A DNA stretch of 37,519 nt from Bigelowiella natans CCMP2755 (Eukaryota > Cercozoa > Chlorarachniophyceae), in NCBI GenBank assembly GCA_000320545.1, contig ADNK01000695.1, positions 1-37,519 of the forward strand, given 5' to 3'. The notes under the pieces are model-generated. The model made no database searches and was not told the origin of the DNA. It was given only the letters and a program-made list of their open reading frames with translations. Position 1 is the first letter of the stretch. Each line of letters begins with the position of its first letter. The position numbers and the translations under genes were made by a program. Below, in pieces: positions 1-10,868 of the stretch.

Positions 1-48
1 GAACAGGATGCTAACTCCCTACCCCAGGCTATTAGAAAATAGAGAGCA

Positions 49-1638
49 ATGATGCAGCATGAGAGAGAACCTGTTAGAGACTTTGCCACGCGCTTCCAGG
101 ATATGATCGACGAACTACATGATTTTAATTACAACACAGGTGATGATCAGGCAAGGTTTGAAGAGTTCAAGTTAAAGATAAAGGAATCCACTTACGTTAC
201 GGAGAAAGGCTACACCACGATGGAGGCAGCAGTGCAGGCTATATCCCTACGCGAGCAGGAGCAGGACCGCAAGTTTACCAGCCCTAAGGTACCTGGCATA
301 GGAAACATTAACGCTATTAAGCCGCAGCGAGACTGGTACAAGGACAGGGAAGGTAACCGACGTTGCGGATACTGCTCACGTAAAGGGAAACACACCGCTA
401 AAGACTGCAGAGACAGGAAAGAAGGACGACCCAGGATGACGATCAGGCAGCTCAACGAACACTACGAGAAGTTAAAGAGAAAGAAAGGCAGAGGACAAGG
501 ATATAACAACAGCAAATGGCAAGGCAGCAACAACGGGAAGAACAATAAATATAAGAACAAAAAGCAGAACAGTATCAATGCTATACAGCAGCAGATAAAC
601 GGAATATTAGATCACCTTAAGCAGGCGCCGACGAAGACAGCAGTACCAGCAACGCAGGACCAAGACAAGCCCATGACCCTAGACGACATAAAGAACTTAG
701 GAGTATGCAACATTAATGACGAAGACGCTAACAGGACTATCAAAGTTGCTATGACCAAGGTTAAAGTTAAAGACAGCTACGGAGACTACAAGAAACTACC
801 TGCCCTTTGGGATAGTGGCAGCATGCCGAAGTCCTTCATAAGCCTAAGCACAGTAAGAAGGTTAGGACTATTGGATCAAGTGACTAAGAAAGAACGTAAA
901 TATGCTCAAGCAGACGGAAGCTCTTCCATGAAGACCGTCGGTGAGCTAATGCTAAAGCTACAGATACCTGGCAGCGACGCGGAGACCCAAATCAAGACCC
1001 GAGTAGCCATGACTTTATCCATGGAACTACTCCTCGGACAGGATGCCCTAGAAAAATTAGGGGGGATCATATCATTCTACAATCACAAGATATACTTTGC
1101 TAAGTTGCCAAAGAAGTCAGGCAGGACCATCAGCCAGAACATGATACGGCTTGACGAGTGGACCTCTGAGTCAAGCGTTAATGCGTTAGAGTTTATGGAC
1201 CTAGCGGACAACAAGCTACCTACACCTACCGAGCTACGGAAGAAGAACCCCGGCAAGACCATCCGACAGATAACGGAGCTACTGGACAAGACCCCCCCAG
1301 CTGATGATTGGGATATCGACAAAGGCAAAAAGTACATTAATAAAATATTAAACGAGAAGTACTCTGACATCACCAAGCCGACGACGAAGCCCTCCAGCAA
1401 GCTTACCCCAGTAAAGATCGAGCTAAAGAAGGGATACGAAGAGTGCATCATCAATGACCCAGAACATAGGCGACCGGAAGCGGACTGGGAAAAGATAGAG
1501 TGGCAGATCAATGAATGGGCAAAGGAAGGGAAGATAGAGCCAAGCAACTCACCATGGAACGTGAGACATGTGCTAGCTAAGAAACCTACTTACCCTTTCT
1601 TCCGCTGGCGCACAACTTCATCCGCCACAACCGAGTAA
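49..1638 (+). pseudogene. Retrotransposon gag end, protease and RT start (first open segment)
   Basis: This open segment encodes the end of gag, the protease and the start of RT. Residues 1-40 resemble a retrotransposon gag domain. A zinc knuckle lies at Cys106, Cys109, His115 and Cys120; its spacing is CX2CX5HX4C, one residue longer than the usual CX2CX4HX4C. A basic Asn/Lys-rich stretch follows, then a retropepsin-like protease with Asp-Ser-Gly at residue 255 and a downstream LLLGQD strand. The end matches the fingers region just before the RT core. The frame was open further upstream except for the TAG at 46-48, so the ATG at 49 is probably not the original start. The segment ends at a frameshift within RT. 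I treat it as a broken polyprotein. Confidence 0.85.
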
Positions 1639-4229
1639 TAAAGAGGATCCAGACACCTACACCAAGGATAGATGACGTTATTGAACACGTCATAGGATAC
1701 AAATACTACTCTTCCCTAGATAAAAATGAATCATACATGCAGACACCCATCCACAAAACCTCCCGCCCCATTACCGCGTTCTCCAGCAGGCACAGGAAGT
1801 GGCACTTCGTCGTATTCCCTTACGGCCTAAGCATATCAGGGGATGCGTTCAGTAGTCAGAACTACAGGGCATACACACATGATGGGATGGCGTCTGTGTT
1901 GTGGGTGTTTGTGTTTGTGTATGTGGATGATGACATAATATGTACCAACACAGTCGTCGCTCAGATCTTCCTCCTGGAAAATATATTTATTAGGTTTGCA
2001 CACTTCGGTTTTACTATTAGACTGCAGAAGTGTACATTCCTAGCTACAAGAATCAAGTGGTGTGGATATTACCTGGAGCAAGGCCGCATCACCCCAAACC
2101 CCGAGAAAGTAGCAGCACTACAGCAAGCCCCTAAACCTAAGAATGCAAAGGAGTTAAAGTCATTCTTGCAGACTGCAGCTTGGATACTACGTAGGTTCTC
2201 CCCTACCTACGCTAGGACTGCAGCTGCTTTTACTACTGCTTACCGGAAGGAGAACTCTGTAGGCCTCAGCTTCGCTAAGGTGTGGGCCAAGGCTGGCCTT
2301 GATGCCCACTTCGATAACCTAATAAAGTTATGCAGCAACACCCTATTGAATGCTAAGCTAGACACTACTAGACCAGCTACCCTATGGACAGACTGGTCTA
2401 AGCTAGGTATGGCTGCTGTACTTACCCAAGACCAGCAGATCATACGGGTGTGGGGCAGGGCCTGCACAGCAGCTGAGGCCAAGTACAGCCCTACAAAAGG
2501 AGAGTATAAAGCCATGACTGAGGCGCAGAGGAAACTAAGACACTACCTGCTGTCGGTGCCCAGCTTCACCTTAATGACTGACCACAAGCCCCTCCTAGGC
2601 ATCGACCGCAAGCTCGAAGCGCCTAACGATGAGTATGCAGCTATGAGGGCGGACACGGAAGAGTTTAGGGACAAGAGGACAGTGGTCTACGCACCAGGAG
2701 ACAAGCAGCTTGCTGACTATTTCAGCAGGCTGTTCGAAAAGAAAGTCCCTACCCAGGTCACCCCTATGGTTAACGCGATTACCTTCGAGGACGGCGACTT
2801 CCTGCCTGAGCCAGAGGAGCTCCAGCACCTTCAAGAACACCTGGATAAATACAAACACAAGCATGAGGTACTTAGTGATAGGATATATGTATACACTAAT
2901 AATGTTAGGCGTACCTACGTGCCACGGCGGACCAGGGGAGCCCTTCTCTTTACCGCCCATGGACCTGCACACGTAGGAGAAAACCATATCACTGCTCTAC
3001 TCTACCATTACTACTGGCCCTACAAGCTAAAAGAGATAAGGACATACCTGCGTGGCTGCAGGTGCTCCAGCTTGAAGGCGGCAGGCGTCGCCACCAAGGA
3101 GTCCAGCAAGAGCCGTGCATCTAAGAAAATCAAAGCAAGGAACTTCTTAGATATCGTGCAAATTGATGTTTATAAGTACGATGGCTATCACTACCTTACC
3201 TTCGTTGATGTGGCCACTGGAAAGTGCTGGGTTAAAAAGATTATCAAGGTCAACGTTGCTAAGAAGAACAAAGGCTTATATAAGCAGAGGCTTACTAACT
3301 GCTACCGTACCTGGGAGTCTGAGCTCCAGGCTATCCCTGATGAAGTTAGCATAAACAAGATACCAAAGAAGTTACATGTGGATAATGAGACCTCTCTTCT
3401 ACAGCTACCACACCCTAATATTGATGCCTCACCTGTATACTATGCCCAGTCCAACTCCAAGGTAGAGCGACTCCACCGCACCTTGGCCAACCTAAGCAGG
3501 ATAAATAGCACCACACCAGACAAGATACAAGGGTTAGTAAACGACACCTTCACGTCTGGGGGAGGTATCAAGGATAAGGAGAGGGAAGAAGGCGACGACA
3601 ACGACGACGATACCGAGAGCGAAGACGAGAAGGTCCCGTACGATGGCCGAGTTCTAAAGGAAGGACAGTATGTTAGGGCCAAGGTAAATCTGAGATCGAG
3701 AAATAAACAAGACCCCTTCTGGGGTGGCGTTGCAAAGGTTACCGAGAGGAAGGGGAGGAAGCAGTACTACATCTATGATGGGAACAGGGTCACCTTGCGC
3801 CACATCAGTCACCTAAAGAATTATGATATCGGTGAGAAGCTCCTAGAGGATGTTAAAGTAAACCCTACTGTGTGGGAGCGAGCAATGCCTTGTTTAGGAC
3901 CCCGACCTAAGTTCGATGTGGAATATGGAAACAATAAGGTCAGGGTGAACGACGATTGGCGCATGAAGATTGTCTATCTAGGCTACCCTGGATTACGAAA
4001 TATGGAGAGGGTAGCTATGAAAATAAAGGACGGAAAATATCAGCTACTCTACCTAGCTGTTCCCGACTTACCCTTTGAGCACTGGTATAAGGTCCTGGGG
4101 GACCTTGATGCAGAGGGCTGGTATGGACACGAACCTAAGGACGAAGGTGAGTTCTGGGTAAGCGACAAAGGAGATAAGGTTAGAGAGGAATCTATTACCT
4201 GGTGGTTGGTGAAGTTCCGAAAGCGATGA
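1581..4229 (+). pseudogene. Retrotransposon RT, RNase H and integrase (second open segment)
   Basis: Homology to RT begins upstream of the first ATG (1737), in a frame open from 1581, so this is the continuation of the same polyprotein after a one-base shift. Numbered from 1737, the RT catalytic motif YVDD is at residues 62-65. RNase H acidic residues are Asp219, Glu256 and Asp282. The integrase zinc-finger region is imperfect, with Cys-Arg-Cys where CX2C is expected. The integrase core has Asp477, Asp549 and Glu577; 27 residues separate the last two, against the usual 35, which suggests a small deletion. An acidic low-complexity tract and a GPY/F-like module follow, then a C-terminal extension of about 110 residues that I do not recognise. 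Confidence 0.88.
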
Positions 4230-4280
4230 AGGTCTAAGGGAATAAGGAAGGAAGGAAGGAGCAACGTGACTTGGGGGAGG

Positions 4281-4540
4281 TGTAGCGCGTACCACTACGC
4301 GGGCACAAGTCACGTGCGACAACAAAGGGGTTGTCGCGGATATAGAATATAGATAACGTAGATATTAATACAGCATAGGCACGTGGGTTCCGGCGGGACT
4401 CATGGCAGCACACCGGAAGTGTGCTGCCCCACGTGCGGCGGCATTCGCGAAAGCTTCGCGAATGATTACGCAGTGCACGATTTAATAAAAATATAATCTT
4501 TAATAAAAATAAACACAACTCTTCAAAAGGAAGCAAACGT
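4281..4540 (+). repeat. Probable 3' LTR with a cluster of hairpins
   Basis: The stretch starts with TGTAG directly after the purine-rich tract. It contains several inverted repeats: GCGACAACAAAGGGGTTGTCGC near 4317-4338; a nested structure with 9-base outer arms at 4379-4387 and 4428-4436 around 10-base perfect arms at 4404-4413 and 4419-4428 (loop CGGAA); and 10-base perfect arms at 4442-4451 and 4455-4464 (loop AGC). Two AATAAA signals follow. The hairpins could act in element transcription or packaging, or be remnants of another insertion. The LTR call is an inference from position only. Confidence 0.5.
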
Positions 4541-5212
4541 GCCTTTCCCCCCCCCTGCCTACTTGTGCACGTAGCGCCTCGGCCTGTGAACACCTTACGC
4601 GCAACATGTGCCAGACGGCAGTGGATCCAAAAACGACGCAGTGTTGTCTTCCATATATATCCACCACGTTTGACAAGGGGTTGCACGCCGACTACTGGAT
4701 GAGACTGGAGGCCTTCTGCCAGCAGAACGTCATTGAATCCCCAAGCATCCTCCGCATGTAGCTGTCTCCTACATTCATGAAAGTGCAGAGTGTCTGCTAC
4801 ATCTTGGTGATGTACGTGCGCTGCCGCATTGTGTGACTGCAGCTAGGATGACCATTGCATGAAGCAACGCTGTCTTCGACATGTCTGTCAGAGGTCAGAG
4901 GGAATGGCTGGACGAACGGATGCAGCCTGATCGATTGGACTGCCAGCCAACTACAAGCACAAGCATGATGAAATGATGATGAATGTAGCTAGATAGCCAG
5001 AGCGAGCGATTACACATTGCATTTTTTTTGTCATCATTGCCATGAACTAAAGGTACATTTGTAACATGTGTGGTAACTGCATGTGTATTACAGTATCTAT
5101 TGAACAATGATAATAAATAAACTACATTTCCAAAATGTTACAAGACATTTGCAGTGAAGCTCATTTAATTCAGTGAAAAAAGCATCTCAAAAAGATAACA
5201 TAACACTAGCTG
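4541..5212. other. Intergenic region, no gene seen
   Basis: No open frame here has family resemblance or plausible splice structure. The right part (about 5100-5212) is AT-rich and should hold the 3' untranslated region and poly(A) site of the pirin gene, which is transcribed leftwards. Confidence 0.5.
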
Positions 5213-6157
5213 CTATGCAGCTTTTTCAAATTGCTTATGATCCAGAACATCCAATTTGCCGAATCCACCAGCCTCATAAAATTTCTTACATTCCTCAATT
5301 GCTTTGCGATCCTTCAGGAAGACACCGGGGAATCCCATTGTCTCACCGCCCCAGATTCCTGGCTCTTTTATGGGTTTTGAGTGACCTATTATAACGTGAA
5401 GATTCTCAATACTTTCTAGCGTAATGGATCCCTTTGTGTCCGAGAATCCAACACTGCTGAAATTTGAGACTGGAATCTTCTTTTTCTCTCCAACAACGGT
5501 TCCCTTTCCATCCACAACATAAAGCCATGTTGTACGGCCTGAATCTATTTCTACATTAAATTTCGATCCTTTCTCCATTTTACAGTCGAGCAAGGTAAAA
5601 TCAATCGGAAGCTTCTCGTTCTTCGGCGCACTTGTCTTTCTAAACGTTCCAGCTACAACTTTAACTCTCACACCTTTCTCTTCTTCACAGACAGGCAATA
5701 AATTGCTCTCTACTGTCATCATCCGTGGCTTCTTCGATTTTTCACTCTCGGGAATATTCACCAATATTTGAAGCCCGTGCACAGGCTTTTTTGCCTTCAA
5801 AGGATACTCTTCGTGCACCATTCCCTTATTCGAAAGTGTGTAATGAATATCACCAGGCCTTATTGTATTACCGCCTAGCTCCAAAGATGTCCTATTGGCT
5901 ATGCTACCCTCACTGTTGTCAAATATGTAAGACACTGCTGCGCACCCAGCATGTTTATGCGGAGGGAATATGGGTGTATCCATAATGTAGTGGTCGAGTT
6001 GAAGAATGGGATTCCTGAGTTCAAATGGTACATCAAGATGGGCAGCTTGGAATTCTTTGCCTCGGATGGTGACTGTTTTCATGGCCTTCCGACCTTCGTA
6101 AACTATTTTCTTCATCATTTCCAGTGAGTGCCTCTTTCTAACATGTAAACATGACAT
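5213..6157 (-). CDS. Pirin family protein (bicupin)
   Basis: The product is a 314-residue intronless protein of the pirin family, close to the usual ~290 residues. Pirins are cupin-fold proteins, often nuclear, that bind one metal; members act as transcriptional co-regulators or quercetin 2,3-dioxygenases. The N-terminal cupin has all four expected metal ligands: His67 and His69 in PPHKHAG, then His115 and Glu117 in MVHEEYP. The diagnostic HGLQILVNIP strand follows at about 127-136. The C-terminal cupin (about 185-290) is more divergent and lacks a clear metal site, as is normal for the family. Other possible starts are Met14 and Met26; the domain itself begins after residue 26. It lies between the retroelement and a repeat-rich block, facing the element. 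The specific role is unknown. Confidence 0.88.
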   Translation of the reverse strand: MSCLHVRKRHSLEMMKKIVYEGRKAMKTVTIRGKEFQAAHLDVPFELRNPILQLDHYIMDTPIFPPHKHAGCAAVSYIFDNSEGSIANRTSLELGGNTIRPGDIHYTLSNKGMVHEEYPLKAKKPVHGLQILVNIPESEKSKKPRMMTVESNLLPVCEEEKGVRVKVVAGTFRKTSAPKNEKLPIDFTLLDCKMEKGSKFNVEIDSGRTTWLYVVDGKGTVVGEKKKIPVSNFSSVGFSDTKGSITLESIENLHVIIGHSKPIKEPGIWGGETMGFPGVFLKDRKAIEECKKFYEAGGFGKLDVLDHKQFEKAA

Positions 6158-6590
6158 GGGAGTGAATAAGAATGAGTATTTTTTATTTATTTGCTCTTTA
6201 AAGTTACAAACTCAGCATTTAAGAAAATAGTCAAAACAACATCAAGAGTTTTTCCTTCTAGATATTTGTAACTTTTAAAATGCTATGCAATCATACATAC
6301 ACGTATGCGCGTCTACACACACTCATACACCCCAACGGAAATAATGTGGTTTCTCTATCTCTGTCTGTCTGTAGCTGCCAGTATTTATCAATCTAATCGT
6401 CCCTCTTTTTTTCATTCACCTTTGGTACATGCCCTCCCCCCTCCAATCCCCCAAAAACCCACACCCACTCGCACACACGGGATCAATCAACCACTAGATC
6501 TAGATCTAGATCTACCTGAAAAGCCGCCAGAATCCCTCAGGAGCGGCGAGTTGCCATAGCGTCGCAAGTTAGCCTGTGGCACTGAGTGAG
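6158..6590. other. Upstream region of pirin, no gene seen
   Basis: This stretch should contain the pirin promoter, but I see no convincing motif. It holds C-rich and T-rich tracts and a short (AGATCT)n tract at about 6497-6514. Confidence 0.45.
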
Positions 6591-6770
6591 CCCACCAAAC
6601 CACGCACAAGTGATGATTTGATGGTGCGACAATGGTTTTACGTTACCGCTGGAGTAAAAACTAGACCAGTCAAACCTTGTCTCCCCACCAAACCACACAC
6701 AAGTGATGATTTGATGGTGCGACAATGATTTTACGTTACCGCTGGAGTAAAAACTAGACCAGTCAAACCT
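6591..6770 (+). repeat. Two-copy tandem repeat, 93-bp period
   Basis: An 87-base unit starting CCCACCAAACCAC occurs at 6591-6677 and again at 6684-6770, with six unrelated bases between the copies. The copies differ at only two positions (G/A in CGCAC versus CACAC, and G/A in ATGGTTTT versus ATGATTTT), so the duplication is recent. I see no coding potential across the units. Confidence 0.92.
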
Positions 6771-6825
6771 AATCCGCTACTGAGGTAACCAATGGAGCAG
6801 AGGAAGATGTCATCCCGGCCTCGTA

Positions 6826-7782
6826 CAAGGGGGATTCACTCCCCCTGGTTTTGGTCCGTGTCATGCTCGGAATCCAATCCAAACTTCTTCCGAAGCACCA
6901 CAGAAGACTTCTGGACGTGTGAGAAGGTCCAGAATTGTCCAGAAAGTGGTGCAAAAAAGTGGATTTTCAAGGAAAAAAATCGAGGGCAAAAACTTTGGGT
7001 GCCGCGGAAAGGGTCCACTTTGCGTGTTGGCTCAAAAAAACATGCTCAGAGGCCGTGTCAACAGCAACTCCATCACCTCCAGAAGTTCCACTTCAAAGTT
7101 CGCAAAATTGAACGTTTCCGCGCCAAAAAGGTGCTTTTTTTTTGTGGTTTTGACTTTGGTGAGTTTTCGATGTGTGGCTCCTAGCGGCCTGCACGGTGCC
7201 GATGCGGCAATCAATGAAGCTGGATGTGATGCGCGACGCGCAGCTCCAGAGCTGCTTGGGATTGGACGCACGAGCAAGACGTGTGGGCACGATGGCGCAC
7301 ACTGGCACACTTTGTGCGTGCCCAGCGCGCGCGCACGCAAGCACTCACAGCTTCCCACTCTGATGCACACTTGTCACTTGATCATCAAATTGAAGCTAGA
7401 CACGTCGCGACGTCGCGCACGACTGGATGATCGACGCTGCGCACGTGATCAGTCACACACGCTGGTGCACACATCGATGGGAAGGGCGGGAATGATGAAC
7501 AATGAACGATGAACAAAGCATTGATCAAATCTGCATGCGCCAGCAGGGAAGTGGGTTGGGCACATCTGAGACATCCCAGTGACTCGATGCCAAGAGTTCC
7601 GCCAATGTGCATCTTGGGCAATTTCACTGGACACTTTGTGGATGGTTTTTGAAGAAAACATTGAGGAATTTGAACAAAATTTGCATTTTTTTGGGTGAAA
7701 TCGAAAAATTTTCCCGGCTGACGCCGGGGCAAAACCGCCGAGCATGACACGGACCAAAACCTGGGGGAGTGAATCCCCCTTG
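6826..7782. repeat. Inverted-repeat-bounded segment of 957 bp
   Basis: The 45 bases at 6826-6870 (beginning CAAGGGGGATTCACTCCCCC) recur in reverse complement at 7738-7782 with one mismatch. Similarity appears to fade inwards into diverged T-rich and A-rich sequence. Nothing in the interior looks like a transposase. It could be a non-autonomous element with terminal inverted repeats, or two copies of a dispersed repeat in opposite orientation. I did not find a clear target-site duplication. Confidence 0.75.
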
Positions 7783-9060
7783 GGCCTCGTGGACAAACGC
7801 GATGGGCAACTTCTGCTGCTGTCTCAACCATTGGCAAAAAAGGGACTTGGTTCTGAATGCGTTCCCGTGTGTGCAAGCAGGGGACACGAAAGTGGGGGAG
7901 GTCGCAAAAGTTGTTGGGCAAGAAAACAGTTTGCACCTTTCGATCCTGCTGACAATTGCGCGGCACGAACCAGCGAACACAATCACGATTGGGTGCATGA
8001 ACGACCGCACGCACTTCACGAGCGACAATTGCATGACCAGATTGCTGGGTTGCACAACTCCGTCAAATCCTGTGACGACTGGGATTTGCACAAACCATGC
8101 TTTGCGCGCGCGGCATGGCGAGCTCATCAATCGTTGCAATTGGACATTGAAGCACACTGGAGCCTGTTTGAAGTTCAAATTTGATTTTTTTTCGAATTTC
8201 AGCTTCAAAACCTCATTTTTGACGCCTGCCAGCGGGCGCAAATTGCAAAATGCTCAGCCACTTCTGAACCAGCTGGCGCAGCTGCACTTGCTGTACCACA
8301 AGTTTTGCAAGCTCATGGGGGTGTGCGCCCACTGGCTTTGTTCACATCATTGTGAAATGAATTTCAGCACACACACGAACGCAAAAAATGCTCTCAGTTG
8401 AGAGGTCATGCTGCTCGTTGCAGGTTTGACGGAGTTGTGTGTGAACGACACGTGCGTTTCGTCGATCGAAAAGAGTTTGACACACCTCTTGACCTGCTCA
8501 CTGCGTTGCGTGCTGCGCAATGAGCCACCCGTTTAGCCGTGCACGTGGCGAACGAGTGATCGTTTCAAAAGTGGTACAAAAAGGATGCCTGATTGGTGTG
8601 TACATCGGACAGACATCGACCTAGATGTTTGAGAAATGAGTGTTCAAGAAGTGATTCCAATGTTTGGGTCGTTGCGTTTCTCACTCACACAAGACAGCGT
8701 GCAAGCAATGAGCGTGTTGGCACCTGATCAATGTGCGCGTGGCATGGGTGCCTTCTTGACTACGGGCACTTTCATGCAAGGCAGCAGAGAAGCAATAATT
8801 GCATCGTTGAGCTGATGTGCACGTGACAATGCCTTGACAAAGCGCTGTTGTGATGATTGCATGCCACTGCAAGTTTTTGCCGGCCCACTGAAAAATCTCA
8901 CATCACTAGATCATCTGCCATATGCACAGCTTGGTGCTCTACTTGGTGTTTGTGGCGATGTGACAGTTGTGGTCGACTCTGGGGATTGCATTGCAACGGA
9001 CAAGATATGCACTGTGCAGAATGTGCACATGACGTGTGCTGTATGCAGCGTGTGAATGTT
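7783..9060. other. TGCA/GCAC-rich non-coding block A
   Basis: The sequence is rich in words such as GCAC, TGCA, TTGC and GTGTG and lacks the AT-rich microsatellites seen near genes. Several open frames up to ~210 codons overlap here on both strands, but none has family resemblance, domain motifs or splice signals. The same character is seen at 15864-17500, 21780-23740 and 36230-36980. Confidence 0.5.
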
Positions 9061-9553
9061 CCTTAAGATTTTGTTGCATCAACGTATTCAGCTCCATTGC
9101 GAATTTCCTTCTTGTGGATTCGCACATAAGGCTCCGATTCACCTTCAACATGATGGAAAATGGTGATACCAGTCAGCACAATCGGTATTGCACAACATTT
9201 GTGTATGTGGTTTGAGACTGTGGGTAAATGGTGAAATAAATATTCATGCCTGATGTACTAGCATATTAACTAATTTTCTATCCAAATTTATGCAGATGTA
9301 TAAAAGTTAGAATGCATGAAAATATGTAAATTTATATTATTATCATGTGGCTAGATTAGTAGTCACAATTTGTTCCTGGAACCTCTTATTTCAGCCTCCG
9401 AGGACACGCCTACAGAAAACATACACACACGCAGGCACACACACATATTGTTACTATCACTCAGAAACGTAATTTATTTATTTTATGTTCCCGAGTTAAC
9501 TGTGCAAAAGCATTGTGTTGACCAAATTTTGTATTCACCAGATTTCGTTATCA
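9061..9553. other. AT-rich intergenic DNA
   Basis: No gene is seen. The right end should include the 3' untranslated region of the minus-strand gene that stops at 9554. A (CA)-rich tract lies at about 9420-9450. Confidence 0.5.
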
Positions 9554-10491
9554 CTACGGGAAAATACCATATTTATCTGCGGAAACGAAAGCATGAGCAT
9601 CTTTGTTTTTTCCATAGTAGGAAGCAGCAGCTCTGGGTAATGACGATGTCATATGCACTGGATTCTTGAGCTATAAAATAGTTAAACAATGACAACGCTG
9701 ATTATGTGGTGATGGTGTGATAGTATTAGATCTATTGGCTGAATGAAAATCAATTACGAAAATGATAATCTAACAACCGGAAGAGTCATAGTCGGTTTCG
9801 ACTCTGCAACATTTTCGCCCTTCCGAAAGATTTCGGGGTCAAGAGATGTATGAATTACAGGCCGATCTAACGTAGAACTCACGGTATTCATACGAGGTTT
9901 GGCCTACAATATCAAATAGTATGTCATATATTCTACCTAGGAAAATAAAATGCCAGAGATGTTAAAAATTTTCGTACACTATCATCAACTCATACAAATC
10001 TATGCGGTTTATGTGAAAAGCGCAAATGGAAGACTGTAGTATCTCAAACTTAGGTTTATATATAGGCAACAAAGCGAACTAACGGCATTTTTTCATCTAA
10101 CACCAACAATAGGTACCTCATTATAGAAACCCATCCAGTGGTCTCCCTTTTCAGCAACTTTATTCATGGACAAATCAGATACGAACTCTACGTTGCTGTT
10201 CTGCTAACAACATCAAATAATAACTGAGTTGGAAGCATTAACGATTAATCTCCACTAAGCACACGAACACACCCAAAGACATCATGCAACTTTTTAAGCA
10301 TGTAGTACCGCATTATTAGTGTCGCTTTGTTGCGCGTTGAGCTCTTCCCTTATTAATCCAGGCATCATACGATCTCTCAATGAAGATAATAGGTCCTCAG
10401 ATGATATCCGAACTGCAGAGGTATGTCTGTCTCCCCCCAGGAACAAGACAAAGAGCAGGCCTAAAACCCTCTGCAACCGCGCAGGTGACAT
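9554..10491 (-). CDS. Probable small secreted protein, family not recognised (five exons)
   Basis: Reading the minus strand gives five exons: 10309-10491, 10117-10200, 9980-10048, 9778-9903 and 9554-9670. All junctions are GT-AG and phase 0, all frames are open, and the total is 579 nt (192 residues plus TAG). Residues 1-26 (MSPARLQRVLGLLFVLFLGG and following) look like a signal peptide: a basic start, a Leu/Phe/Val core and a likely cut after HTSA. The mature part is mixed in composition, with an amphipathic stretch SSEDLLSSLRDRMM early and a basic Tyr-rich end; its only cysteine is in exon 3. I recognise no domain. Introns are short (68-108 nt). An upstream in-frame ATG at 10557 would add 22 residues before the hydrophobic core. 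It is divergent from the Mrr-Myb gene, with 377 bp between start codons. Confidence 0.65.
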
Positions 10492-10868
10492 GTTTGTAAC
10501 TCTGCAGCTCAGGATTAACTTGTGCAATGTTGTGCACTCGGTCGTCAACAACAACAATGATTAAAATTTTGAAATTTTCAAAAAAAAAATTGATGCAGAC
10601 ACTAAAATCTAAACTAGTAAAATCAGGAAATCACCGAATTTACTTTGACGCACATGCGAAAGGTATTGAATTTCATTAGATGTATTTAAATCTCGGATAG
10701 TAACATAACCTTGACAACGACAAAGATTTTGCCTGTTGTCGCTGGAATGAAATCCATGGAAATCTCAATGAATCCGTTCCTACCCTCAGCATTAGCAGAG
10801 ATTCAATTGGCGGCAAGCCGTTAGCGTTTAAATGAGCATTGATGACAATAGATCCATAAATTTGTCAA
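10492..10868. promoter_or_regulatory. Shared upstream region between two divergent genes
   Basis: The 377 bp between the start codon of the minus-strand secreted-protein gene and that of the Mrr-Myb gene must hold both 5' regions. It is AT-rich with an A run at about 10577-10588. I cannot point to a specific promoter element, and a non-coding first exon of either gene is possible. Confidence 0.4.

Larger units (their letters stand above)
1..4540 (+). mobile_element. Degenerate Ty3/gypsy-type LTR retrotransposon, 3' part
   Basis: The domain order is gag zinc knuckle, aspartic protease, reverse transcriptase, RNase H and integrase, which is the Ty3/gypsy order; copia-type elements place integrase before RT. 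The window begins inside gag, so the 5' LTR and start of gag are missing. Three lesions point to a dead copy: an in-frame TAG at 46-48 interrupts the gag frame, a frameshift inside the RT domain near 1581-1638 splits the polyprotein, and the second and third catalytic residues of integrase are unusually close. The right boundary is approximate: a purine-rich tract at about 4268-4280 is followed by TGTAG, as expected for a polypurine tract and LTR start, and AATAAA signals lie at 4484 and 4502. Without the 5' LTR the LTR end cannot be fixed. Confidence 0.9.

Noticed and set aside
1581-1638. Programmed -1 frameshift between the two retroelement segments
   Set aside because: The shift falls inside the RT core rather than at the gag-pol border, and I see no slippery heptamer with a downstream structure. 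A mutation is more likely.
7385-8241. Long open frames (about 205-210 codons) on both strands
   Set aside because: They overlap each other in several frames, lie in block A across one arm of the inverted repeat, and show no domain or splice pattern.
10319-10564. Plus-strand open frame of 81 codons
   Set aside because: It is the shadow of the first exon of the minus-strand secreted-protein gene.
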